Program-made: the position numbers and the translations under genes
Part shown: one piece after another, positions 7,029 to 13,301 of the stretch
How the letters are laid out: each line of letters begins with the position of its first letter
Numbering within the stretch: position 1 is the stretch's first letter
The notes under the pieces: model-generated
Told to the model about the DNA's origin: nothing
Seen by the model: only the letters and a program-made list of their open reading frames with translations
The model's database searches: none
Origin: Candidatus Lindowiibacteriota bacterium
Lineage (GTDB): Bacteria; Lindowbacteria; 2-12-FULL-62-27
Length of the DNA: 13,301 bases
Direction: 5' to 3'
NCBI GenBank assembly: GCA_023249255.1
Contig: JAHFCY010000074.1
Location: 1 to 13,301 of the forward strand

Positions 7029-9380
7029 TTATCTCAACTGATAATATATCTCCGTGAGAACACGTCCCATCCGGGTCGATAGAACCGCATCACGGAAACT
7101 TCGGAGTCCGGACATGATCCCCACCGCATGCATCCCGATGCACCTGCCCACGACACACATTTGGGGGGGGTTCTTGAAATTGACGCCCGGTCTCGACGAC
7201 GACGATCCCGGGAAAAGCCCGATGGCCGAAAAGTGTGTAATCGGACTTGAAATGATCAGCTGACAGCCCGTATCGAAATACGTGCCGGCCGTCCACATCT
7301 GGTCGGCATTGCCGACGAGAGTCCAATCTGAATCGGTCGTCAGCCGCCCGTACACCGGGTCGAGTTCTATCGAGTAGACCGCCAGGTCCATGGAGTCCAC
7401 CCCAGCGGCGGCCAGGGACCTCATGAAATTCGGCGAAAGTTGGAACTGAATCTGAACGCCGAACGTATCCGCAAAACTTCTTCCCTCGCGATAGACGTTC
7501 CCGGCTGTGTCGCCGACCTGGAGAATGATAACCGATCCCATCAGCACGGTAATCTGCGCCTGAGTCAGAGTTTTTCCAAACTTGTCAATGTCCCACAGGT
7601 TGTCGGCCAGAGCGTTCGTCTGGTCCGTGTCGGACGGACGGCGCGCATACAGAGCCAAAGACCGTTGAGTGCTGTTGATTCGAATCACCATCGAGTCCTG
7701 GTTGGGAGAGAGCTGGCTGAGCGTGACAGTGTAGGTCGGCGCCGAAAACGACGACGTCAATTGCGGCGCGTTGGACGAGTCAACCGTCGGCACGGACGAG
7801 GCGGCAATCATAATAGTCTGAAAATACTGCGGCACCGGAGCGTCGTTCTGGGGGATAAGATCGCTGATCGTAGGGCTGGTGCTGATGCTCGTAACGCCAT
7901 TGGAGATGGATATGTTGGTACCCGCGGCCAGAGCCAGCTGCTTCCGCCGGCCGACTCTTCCCACAACAGCCGAGTTCGATACGGCGCTCCACACGATGGT
8001 CGGCGAGCCGGATCGCGACAGCGTGATGGCCACGTTCGAATCGGACGTCGCGGACGCCGACGAATTCACGTCCAGCGCAACTGTGTCAAACAGCAGATCG
8101 CTGTTGAAATTGGTGTCCTCACCCCGCTTCGAGTAGTACACCTTGTTGATATTCTTCATCATGATCGCGATGTGCTCACCGCCATACTCGTCGAAGACGA
8201 GATTCAAATCCGCAACTGTCGAGTCGAACTTCTTGTTCTGGCCTGTAAATGTGGTATCGACGAGACTCTCCAGGGAGTTCGAAGAGTAATCGGTGTCGGG
8301 CGAAAGCAGATACGCGCGGTGGATACCGCCGTATTTTCGCCCTGATGTTCCGCCCACGGTGCCCGTATCCCTCGCGCCGGCGTAGTACATGACCAAATAA
8401 TTGTTGGTTCTGTTATAGCCGATTGAGATGGCATTCGGCGCATTCATCGCGCTCTTCCATATTCTCGCGGTCACGATGGTGTCGGTTACGGATTTCACAT
8501 GTACGCCGGCAGGCGTGACCAGTACGGTGTCATAGAAGATGCCGGTGTCACACGCCCCGCCATGCTTTCCCATACTGATGATAGCCACTTTGTTCTGGCC
8601 GATGGCAACCATCTTCGCATTCGTCGGTGCGTTTCGAGTACCGACGGAATCCGCTTGTGTTGACATGCCCGCGGGGATAACCAGCGCGCTGTCCACGACC
8701 GCGCCCGCGGAACTGCATCGCAGGAGAAATATCCCCGAATCCATCGGATTGCCGGTCGAGGAAGAACCCCAATACGTGGTATACCCGGGAGTATCCCCCG
8801 GGACCAGAATGAACACGCTGTCCGTGGCGGTCGAACCGAACGTCGCTACTCTGATAAATCCGTATGCTCCCGTGTCGATCAAGTGTCTCGCAATACCCGT
8901 CCTTGTGAAAGTGGCGCCCCCGTTGGCGCTCGAATACAGGTAGACGCCCGTGTCGGACGTGTCGCCCTCCACTACGCTTTTCACCAGAAGCGCGACGTAG
9001 ATTGCCCCGCTCAACTGGTTGACGGCGAGGGAGGCCTTGTACGTGCCGAAGATGGTATCCGCCGCGTACCTGGCTACCGTGATGACCGTGTCGAATGTGT
9101 CGGAATTGCCCCCAACCTTGGTTATGAGAAGCCTTGGAATCGTGTCGCCGGTCTCCGACTGGAAGTGCAGGAAATAACTGTTCCCGGCGCTGTCGGTGGC
9201 CGCATCGACTTGCAATCCGAACGGATTCGATATCTCCGAAGTAATGTCATATCCGGTCCCCGTATCCTGTCTCAATGCCAACGTATCGTAACTGAACAGT
9301 GCATCCGCCGGCGCGGCGAAGAACAGAGCGATGATCGCTCCGAGTATCGCGATATTTGATAATTTTGCCGTTTTTGCCAT
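7029..9380 (-). CDS. Secreted haem-free surface-protein candidate, 783 aa, beta-propeller-like, with degenerate C-terminal sorting-like motif
   Basis: I do not recognise a named family over the full length. It has a signal peptide ending near APADA|LF (about residue 27). The N-terminal half is beta-rich, with one BNR/Asp-box-like segment (SSANGGATF, about 150-158), suggesting a propeller-like fold; the rest is Ser/Thr-rich. Asp-Thr pairs are strikingly common (22 by my count). There is no CxxCH motif, so it is not a cytochrome. After a linker (HFSAIGLFPGSSSS), the C-terminus has LRSFRDAVL, GR and YY spaced as in the CFI-box-type C-terminal signal (normally CFIATAAYGS...FRD...G...YY..SPP), but the CFIATAAYG part is unrecognisable and the protein stops at YYQLR. 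Start: ATG at 9380 (AGGA 11 nt upstream); a GTG at 9389 is also in frame. It begins 13 bp after barrel A stops, so it is probably the third gene of that operon, where an MtrC-like surface cytochrome is found in other systems. Confidence 0.82.
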   Translation of the reverse strand: MAKTAKLSNIAILGAIIALFFAAPADALFSYDTLALRQDTGTGYDITSEISNPFGLQVDAATDSAGNSYFLHFQSETGDTIPRLLITKVGGNSDTFDTVITVARYAADTIFGTYKASLAVNQLSGAIYVALLVKSVVEGDTSDTGVYLYSSANGGATFTRTGIARHLIDTGAYGFIRVATFGSTATDSVFILVPGDTPGYTTYWGSSSTGNPMDSGIFLLRCSSAGAVVDSALVIPAGMSTQADSVGTRNAPTNAKMVAIGQNKVAIISMGKHGGACDTGIFYDTVLVTPAGVHVKSVTDTIVTARIWKSAMNAPNAISIGYNRTNNYLVMYYAGARDTGTVGGTSGRKYGGIHRAYLLSPDTDYSSNSLESLVDTTFTGQNKKFDSTVADLNLVFDEYGGEHIAIMMKNINKVYYSKRGEDTNFNSDLLFDTVALDVNSSASATSDSNVAITLSRSGSPTIVWSAVSNSAVVGRVGRRKQLALAAGTNISISNGVTSISTSPTISDLIPQNDAPVPQYFQTIMIAASSVPTVDSSNAPQLTSSFSAPTYTVTLSQLSPNQDSMVIRINSTQRSLALYARRPSDTDQTNALADNLWDIDKFGKTLTQAQITVLMGSVIILQVGDTAGNVYREGRSFADTFGVQIQFQLSPNFMRSLAAAGVDSMDLAVYSIELDPVYGRLTTDSDWTLVGNADQMWTAGTYFDTGCQLIISSPITHFSAIGLFPGSSSSRPGVNFKNPPQMCVVGRCIGMHAVGIMSGLRSFRDAVLSTRMGRVLTEIYYQLR
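7163..7170 (-). repeat. C8 homopolymer tract inside the 783-aa gene
   Basis: Eight consecutive C on the coding strand, spanning codons Asn-Pro-Pro-Gln at about residues 737-740, just before the sorting-like tail. Losing or gaining one base would replace the last 40-odd residues with unrelated sequence. It is either a slippage-prone contingency site or a spot prone to sequencing error. Confidence 0.6.
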
Positions 9381-9393
9381 TGCCGTCACCGTC

Positions 9394-11694
9394 CTAGTAC
9401 GAGATGTTCGCAGTTAAATACACGGTTTTCACCTTGTAGTCCCTGTAGATCGAATCCATATTCAACATTCCATACCACTTCCCCGTGTACGCGGTCGGGG
9501 CCGTCATCTGACCGTCGAAATAGTAGGGATCCTCCATGGTGAACCGCTCCGCCGTGTAGCCCAACTTCAACCATGATCGCCCGCTTTCGTTCGTGTATTT
9601 GAGGTTCACATCCAGAGTCTTGCGCCTGGAATTATCCGTCTGACGCAGATCACCGGGGTCATACGCGTTGGCGTCGGTGGCCAGCGAACCGATGGGGCTT
9701 TCAAAGTCCCCTGTTCCCTCGATCCGGATGTAGTTCCCCGTGAAGTTCAGGAGCAACCTGTCGGGCACCAGGGTGAACTGCATGCCCATCTCCAGCGTCC
9801 GGTCCACTTCATCCAGCGCCAGCGTCCAGTTGCTCGGGTTGTCGATGTCGCGGCCGATGTTGCTGTATGGATCGCCGGTGCTGCCTTGGGTCCACTGCCT
9901 TGATTTCATGAAACTCCACGTCCTGTCACTCGTCACGGAGCCATTCCAGGATAAACGTTCGGTCAATTCCTGATCGAATTCTAAAGTGCCGCCGTGTCTG
10001 CGTTCTCTTTGAAGCCCGAAAACCGACCGGTAGTAGTCGTCATCCGTGAAGTTGAGATCGATGTTCACCGTGAACTTATCCGTCGGCGTATACGACGCCA
10101 TCGTCGTAATCTTGTGGCGGTCGCGGGTCGCCGCATAGAATTTGCGGGTCCATGGCAGGTCGTCCTGCCATGCGATGTTGTAGTAGATCTGTTCAACCTG
10201 CTCGTAATTCGGATATTCTGATCGCCTTTCTTCCCGCTCGATATTCGTCCGGAGAAGAACATTTTCGATTCCGCGGCTGGTGACTCCAAACTTGTATACT
10301 CTTTCCCTGACTACGTTCGCCGACCCCTCCTTGAACGACTCATGGACGCCCTCGGCCCCGAAGGAGTACGTCGTTTTGTGGTTGGGCTCATATTCGTATT
10401 CGATCTCAACCTGTTTCGCCGTGGACCCGACATACGTAATCGGGGCGTTCGTCGTCCCGATGGCATCATCGACTTGTATGATGTTCCTGAAACCCAGTCG
10501 GGTCGTTCTGTTCTTGCGCTCGTCAAATTTATAGGAGACACCAAGGCGGCCTTTACTGCCGACTTCCGAACTGTAATGCATGTCGGCCAGCAGATTCGTG
10601 ACCTGGGCGTCGGCCTTCCACGCCCCATACAGGACCCCGCCCGGCAACAGGGATCCGAGCGTGTCCATCGCCGTGTTGTTCATGTGCGGCACCACCTTCT
10701 CCCTCTGCCGCATGATCCCGTAACTGGCGTCCACGGCGATATCAGAACGCTCCGACAGAGGTTTGGAGAATGACACCGTGCTCTGGCTGGCGAAATTGCT
10801 CGGGGGAAGCGCGTACCGGCCGGCGGCCGCTCCCGTGTCCTGGCCGAACGAGTAGCCGCCCGGATGGCTGCTGTCGGTTATCCGGAAAGGATTCTCAACC
10901 AGGACTGTCTGGTACCCATTATCAAAGATGGAGTGTTTCAATTCCCATTTCAGGTAATACGGCGCACCCACCCGTTCTTCGGACAACGTGAAGTTGGTTG
11001 TCCTGTAATTGATCGGCTCCGGAAACTCAATCGCGTCGGCGAAACCAAACGCCAGCGAGGTGGTCTTCGAACCCCGGCGAAACTCATGGGTGACGTCAAA
11101 ATTACGTGTAAATAGTTTGCCGATCTTCTGGTAATTGTAACCGAGGATGTCCCTTGTAGCGCGAACGTCAGCGGTGTTCGCGGCGTCCACAAAAGGTTGC
11201 AGGCGATCGATCATCGTGTCCGGTTTGGCCGAGTAGTCTTGCAGGCCGTTCTGCTGCAGCTTCGACTGAATATCGTCGGCGACGGAAAGCAGGTTCGAGT
11301 TGACGCCGCTGAACAGCGTCTTGGAATTCAACACGTATGTGTGGCCGATGCGCTTGAATGAGAGCCCCCATGTTTTTGATCCCTGGGTCACACTCTTGAA
11401 CGCGCCGCCGATGTCGCTGTGGGAATTGCCGTATGCATCGAGAATGTATTCCGTGTTTTCTCCGTGGGGAGTGATGAGATGAACTTTGGTTGACGCGTCG
11501 AAATCCCCGTCCTTGGGATACCGATATTCGTTGAACTTGGCGCTTTCATCCTGCCCGAATATCGGTTCGACGCCGACCTCGAAGGATTTCTCAGCGATCT
11601 GAGACGCATGCGCCCCCGCAAGAAACGACGCCGGCATGGCGGCGACACAAAGCACCGCCGCTATCGTTATGAGTTTTGTAAATCGGTTTCGCAT
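9394..11694 (-). CDS. Outer-membrane beta-barrel, MtrB/PioB family (barrel A), 766 aa
   Basis: Predicted outer-membrane sheath for decaheme cytochrome A. The signal peptide is clear (basic MRNRFTK, hydrophobic core, AGAHA|S at 30/31). The mature chain has no cysteine, many Tyr/Phe/Trp-rich strand segments, and ends in LTANISY with a C-terminal aromatic, as expected for a BAM-assembled barrel. Landmarks shared with barrel B: EFRRGSK (204-210), EFPEPINY (223-230), NPFRITDS (268-275), ALPPSN (295-300), MRQREKVVPHMNN (328-340), EGSANVVRE and DDLPWTRKFYAATRD. This places it in the decaheme-associated MtrB/PioB family, closer to PioB-type members without the MtrB CxxC. The start at 11694 has AGGAG 8 nt upstream, overlapping the cytochrome A stop codon (TAGGAG), so the two genes are tightly coupled. 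Similarity to barrel B is patchy and far lower than between the two cytochromes. The 783-aa gene follows after 13 bp. Confidence 0.9.
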   Translation of the reverse strand: MRNRFTKLITIAAVLCVAAMPASFLAGAHASQIAEKSFEVGVEPIFGQDESAKFNEYRYPKDGDFDASTKVHLITPHGENTEYILDAYGNSHSDIGGAFKSVTQGSKTWGLSFKRIGHTYVLNSKTLFSGVNSNLLSVADDIQSKLQQNGLQDYSAKPDTMIDRLQPFVDAANTADVRATRDILGYNYQKIGKLFTRNFDVTHEFRRGSKTTSLAFGFADAIEFPEPINYRTTNFTLSEERVGAPYYLKWELKHSIFDNGYQTVLVENPFRITDSSHPGGYSFGQDTGAAAGRYALPPSNFASQSTVSFSKPLSERSDIAVDASYGIMRQREKVVPHMNNTAMDTLGSLLPGGVLYGAWKADAQVTNLLADMHYSSEVGSKGRLGVSYKFDERKNRTTRLGFRNIIQVDDAIGTTNAPITYVGSTAKQVEIEYEYEPNHKTTYSFGAEGVHESFKEGSANVVRERVYKFGVTSRGIENVLLRTNIEREERRSEYPNYEQVEQIYYNIAWQDDLPWTRKFYAATRDRHKITTMASYTPTDKFTVNIDLNFTDDDYYRSVFGLQRERRHGGTLEFDQELTERLSWNGSVTSDRTWSFMKSRQWTQGSTGDPYSNIGRDIDNPSNWTLALDEVDRTLEMGMQFTLVPDRLLLNFTGNYIRIEGTGDFESPIGSLATDANAYDPGDLRQTDNSRRKTLDVNLKYTNESGRSWLKLGYTAERFTMEDPYYFDGQMTAPTAYTGKWYGMLNMDSIYRDYKVKTVYLTANISY

Positions 11695-11705
11695 TGTCGC
11701 ATCTC

Positions 11706-12704
11706 CTACCTGAGGAAGTATTTGCCGGACGCGTGATTACTGCCATGCACGGCCGGATGGCAGTTCTGACAACCCTTGTACACGGCCTGTATCTGAGCGA
11801 GCCTCTGCCAGCTGTTCGTGCCGGGCGTGGCCGGATTGATGGTACGCGGCTGACTGCGATGCTGGGAGCCTGTGTGGCAGGAATTGCATAGATAGGGCGA
11901 TTTCCTGACGAGAAGTTTCATGTGGCTTGAGCCGTGCGGACGGTGGCATATCGTGCAGTCCTCGACGACCGGCCTGTGTTCGTAGAGAAACGGCCCGCGT
12001 TTTTCCGCGTGACACTCGTAGCACTTCTCGTTTACCCGGAGCGCCGAAAGATTGTGTGGTCCCAGTGTCCCGTGAGGGTTGTGACAGTTGGTGCACGTGA
12101 TCTTCCCCTCGCGTATCGGATGATGGCTTGTCTTCTTGATGTCATTTTTCACGTCCGTATGGCACGTAAAACAGAGATTCATCTCGACCTCTGCTTTGAG
12201 ATGCCTGGGGTTGGAGTTATGCGGATTATGACAGTCCGTACACGCCAGACCCTTCCCGGCATGGATGCTTCTTTTCCAAAGCGCCTGCTTGCCCTTTTCA
12301 TGGCAGGTTAGACACACTTCGGATTTTTCCTCGGCCGAGAGCGGGGAATCCTTGCCGAACGCGCGGTTGACGGTTTCCTTGCCGCCGCCGGCGTCAACGT
12401 GCTCACCCATCGGCCCGTGGCAGGACTGGCATTCGTGTTTGGCCCACGGCGTTCGAGGGTCCATCTTGTTGCCGTGCTTGGTCAACCCCATTTGTTTCAC
12501 CTTGTCTTCGTGGCAGTCCACGCACGACTCAACGGGAGCGTATGGCTTACTTTCCCATGATTTCTCTGATTTCTCGCCGTGCTCTTCGTGTCCCCCCGCA
12601 TCTTCCGACACGACCGGCCGCATATATAATAGGAGGGCACTCAAACATACAGCCAACCCCAGAGACACACGCGCCCATTTGAATCCATGCTCCATAATCG
12701 GCAT
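11706..12704 (-). CDS. Periplasmic decaheme c-type cytochrome, MtrA/DmsE/PioA family (cytochrome A), 332 aa
   Basis: Electron carrier predicted to span barrel A and link the periplasm to the cell surface. It has exactly ten CxxCH motifs, first cysteines at about residues 61, 92, 131, 155, 178, 204, 228, 250, 273 and 312, with extra histidines (TKHGN, SIHAGKG, SHHPIREGK, EHRPV) available as distal ligands. It has a signal peptide or signal anchor at residues 1-33 (hydrophobic LGLAVCLSALLLYM); a charged linker rich in His, Glu and Lys (about 36-52) follows, which cytochrome B lacks. Start: AAGGA abuts the ATG at 12710 with no spacing but is 6 nt from the ATG at 12704, so 12704 is preferred. It is the first gene of the operon with barrel A and the 783-aa protein, and lies downstream of the cytochrome b gene on the same strand, a plausible electron source. 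Confidence 0.95.
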   Translation of the reverse strand: MPIMEHGFKWARVSLGLAVCLSALLLYMRPVVSEDAGGHEEHGEKSEKSWESKPYAPVESCVDCHEDKVKQMGLTKHGNKMDPRTPWAKHECQSCHGPMGEHVDAGGGKETVNRAFGKDSPLSAEEKSEVCLTCHEKGKQALWKRSIHAGKGLACTDCHNPHNSNPRHLKAEVEMNLCFTCHTDVKNDIKKTSHHPIREGKITCTNCHNPHGTLGPHNLSALRVNEKCYECHAEKRGPFLYEHRPVVEDCTICHRPHGSSHMKLLVRKSPYLCNSCHTGSQHRSQPRTINPATPGTNSWQRLAQIQAVYKGCQNCHPAVHGSNHASGKYFLR

Positions 12705-12710
12705 CACCAT

Positions 12711-12715
12711 TCCTT
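12711..12715 (-). promoter_or_regulatory. Ribosome binding site of cytochrome A
   Basis: AAGGA on the minus strand. It directly touches the ATG at 12710 but stands 6 nt from the in-frame ATG at 12704, which favours the latter. Confidence 0.5.
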
Positions 12716-12778
12716 ATTCGTCATCGCCAACGCGGCCTACAAGCAATTCCAGCGTTGGAACACAGACTCGCCCCGCAG

Positions 12779-12793
12779 GGAATTATGAATTCC
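12779..12793. promoter_or_regulatory. Palindrome over the -10 of the cytochrome A promoter
   Basis: GGAATT-ATG-AATTCC: perfect 6-bp arms around 3 nt, overlapping the candidate -10. The position suits a repressor operator, though no regulator gene is in view. Confidence 0.3.
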
Positions 12794-12811
12794 ATGCAAA
12801 AAAAACTCCAA
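12782..12811 (-). promoter_or_regulatory. Candidate sigma-70 promoter for the cytochrome A operon
   Basis: Minus strand: -35 TTGGAG (12811-12806), 18-nt spacer containing a T8 run, -10 CATAAT (12787-12782, five of six). Transcription would begin near 12775, leaving a leader of about 70 nt. Leader length and spacing resemble the other two candidate promoters. Confidence 0.4.
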
Positions 12812-12878
12812 GCTGATTTAGGCGGCGGAAAATGTCTATAATCAAATGGTATCGAACAGGATGGCTCGAGGATGACTG

Positions 12879-12926
12879 GGAATGTCGTTCCTCAAGAATG
12901 GTGTATTTCGGACACCGGAATGTCGT
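12879..12926. repeat. Pair of 10-bp direct repeats upstream of the cytochrome A promoter
   Basis: GGAATGTCGT occurs at 12879-12888 and again at 12917-12926, 38 bp start to start, in the gap between cytochrome b and cytochrome A. No function is assigned; tandem regulator sites are possible. Confidence 0.4.
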
Positions 12927-12978
12927 GAATCAGTACAGGTTGCCGCAACCAAAAACGCCCAGGCGAACCCCGATCCTC

Positions 12979-13301
12979 TCATTCATCAGGCCTCGGCCCA
13001 CTATTGTCTTGCCTCCCTTCTTGACTCTCCGTCTTCGATCCTGACTGCTCGCTTGTCTCTTCCTCTTCGACGCGTTCTTCAACGTGTTCCGGGTCGTTCG
13101 AGTAGCCGGTCAGCCACGACGGATTCATCGGGTAAACGTCGGGATTGTAAATCACGAAATAAAAATGCCAGACGCAGATGGCCAGCGTCGCAAGCCAGGC
13201 TTCATAGAAATGGATCGTGCGGGCGACGTCCCATCCGAGTTTGCCGAACAGCGACATCGTTTCATTGTCGAACCACAGCATGAGACCGGTGACCGTCATC
13301 A
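12979..13301 (-). CDS. Membrane cytochrome b subunit, C-terminal part (start beyond window edge)
   Basis: The last 107 codons of a larger gene; the frame is open to the window edge, so the first visible ATG (13299) is probably internal. The sequence holds the end of a membrane segment (TVTGLMLWF), a loop, then RTIHFYEAWLATLAICVWHFYFVIYNPDVYPMN. This resembles the last helices of cytochrome b561/formate dehydrogenase-gamma-like di-haem quinol oxidoreductases, with histidines in H-F-Y and W-H-F-Y as candidate haem b ligands. After PSWLTGYSNDPEHVEE comes a highly charged tail (about 40 residues, rich in Glu, Gln, Ser and Asp) lying outside the membrane. It is on the same strand and upstream of cytochrome A, with a 274-bp gap, so it may pass electrons between quinones and the decaheme cytochromes (inference). 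Which cytochrome b subfamily it belongs to needs the missing N-terminal part. Confidence 0.8.
   Translation of the reverse strand, partial: MTVTGLMLWFDNETMSLFGKLGWDVARTIHFYEAWLATLAICVWHFYFVIYNPDVYPMNPSWLTGYSNDPEHVEERVEEEETSEQSGSKTESQEGRQDNSGPRPDE

Noticed and set aside
7010-7029. GC-rich stretch just after the 783-aa gene as a terminator
   Set aside because: CCCTCCCGCTCCCGCGG has no matching arm forming a good stem and no T tract follows directly.
7440-8345. Plus-strand open frame (301 codons) opposite the 783-aa gene
   Set aside because: Arg-rich translation typical of an antisense frame in GC-rich DNA; the minus frame has a signal peptide and beta-rich composition.
7029-9380. The 783-aa gene as an MtrC/OmcA-type surface cytochrome
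   Set aside because: It has only a handful of cysteines (RCSS, GGACD, TGCQ, QMC, GRC) and no CxxCH.
12799-12806. Run of eight A (T on the minus strand) as a terminator tail for the cytochrome b gene
   Set aside because: No stable stem precedes it on the minus strand, and it fits better as promoter spacer.
13297-13299. ATG at 13299 as the true start of the cytochrome b gene
   Set aside because: It falls inside a membrane segment, the frame is open to the window edge, and the product would lack most helices.

Overview
This window comes from a Gram-negative bacterium equipped to move electrons across its outer membrane. GC content looks moderately high (roughly 55-60% by eye). The core is two successive modules on the minus strand. 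Each pairs a periplasmic ten-heme cytochrome of the MtrA/DmsE/PioA type with a large outer-membrane beta-barrel of the MtrB/PioB type. Such porin-cytochrome pairs carry electrons through the outer membrane in iron-reducing and iron-oxidising bacteria. The sequence does not let me name a phylum.

Layout from left to right: (1) 1-827, minus, a transaldolase cut by the window edge. (2) 930-1472, plus, an unrecognised 180-residue protein divergent from the transaldolase; it may be leaderless behind an extended -10 box. (3) 1561-3282, minus, a ferredoxin-type siroheme nitrite/sulfite reductase with its own candidate promoter and a perfect 16-bp palindrome upstream. (4) 3537-5804 and 5801-6796, minus, barrel B and decaheme cytochrome B, overlapping by 4 bp, with a candidate promoter at 6870-6899. 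(5) 7029-9380, minus, a 783-residue secreted, haem-free protein ending in a degenerate sorting-signal-like tail. (6) 9394-11694 and 11706-12704, minus, barrel A and decaheme cytochrome A, with a candidate promoter overlapping a palindrome at 12779-12811. (7) 12979-13301, minus, the C-terminal end of a membrane cytochrome b, cut by the window edge.

Transcription of the electron-transfer block runs right to left. Cytochrome A, barrel A and the 783-residue protein are separated by only 11 and 13 bp and look like one operon. Cytochrome B and barrel B form a second, translationally coupled operon, and the reductase is a third unit. A reasonable model (inference) is: quinol pool -> inner-membrane cytochrome b -> periplasmic decaheme cytochrome threaded into the barrel -> cell surface. 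The usual MtrC/OmcA-type surface cytochrome is missing. The third slot of the first operon holds the haem-free 783-residue protein instead, which is the most interesting feature here.

No gap between genes exceeds 300 bases; the largest are 12705-12978, 3283-3536 and 6797-7028, and they hold the candidate promoters and palindromes listed. I saw no tRNA, rRNA, CRISPR array, insertion sequence or phage gene.
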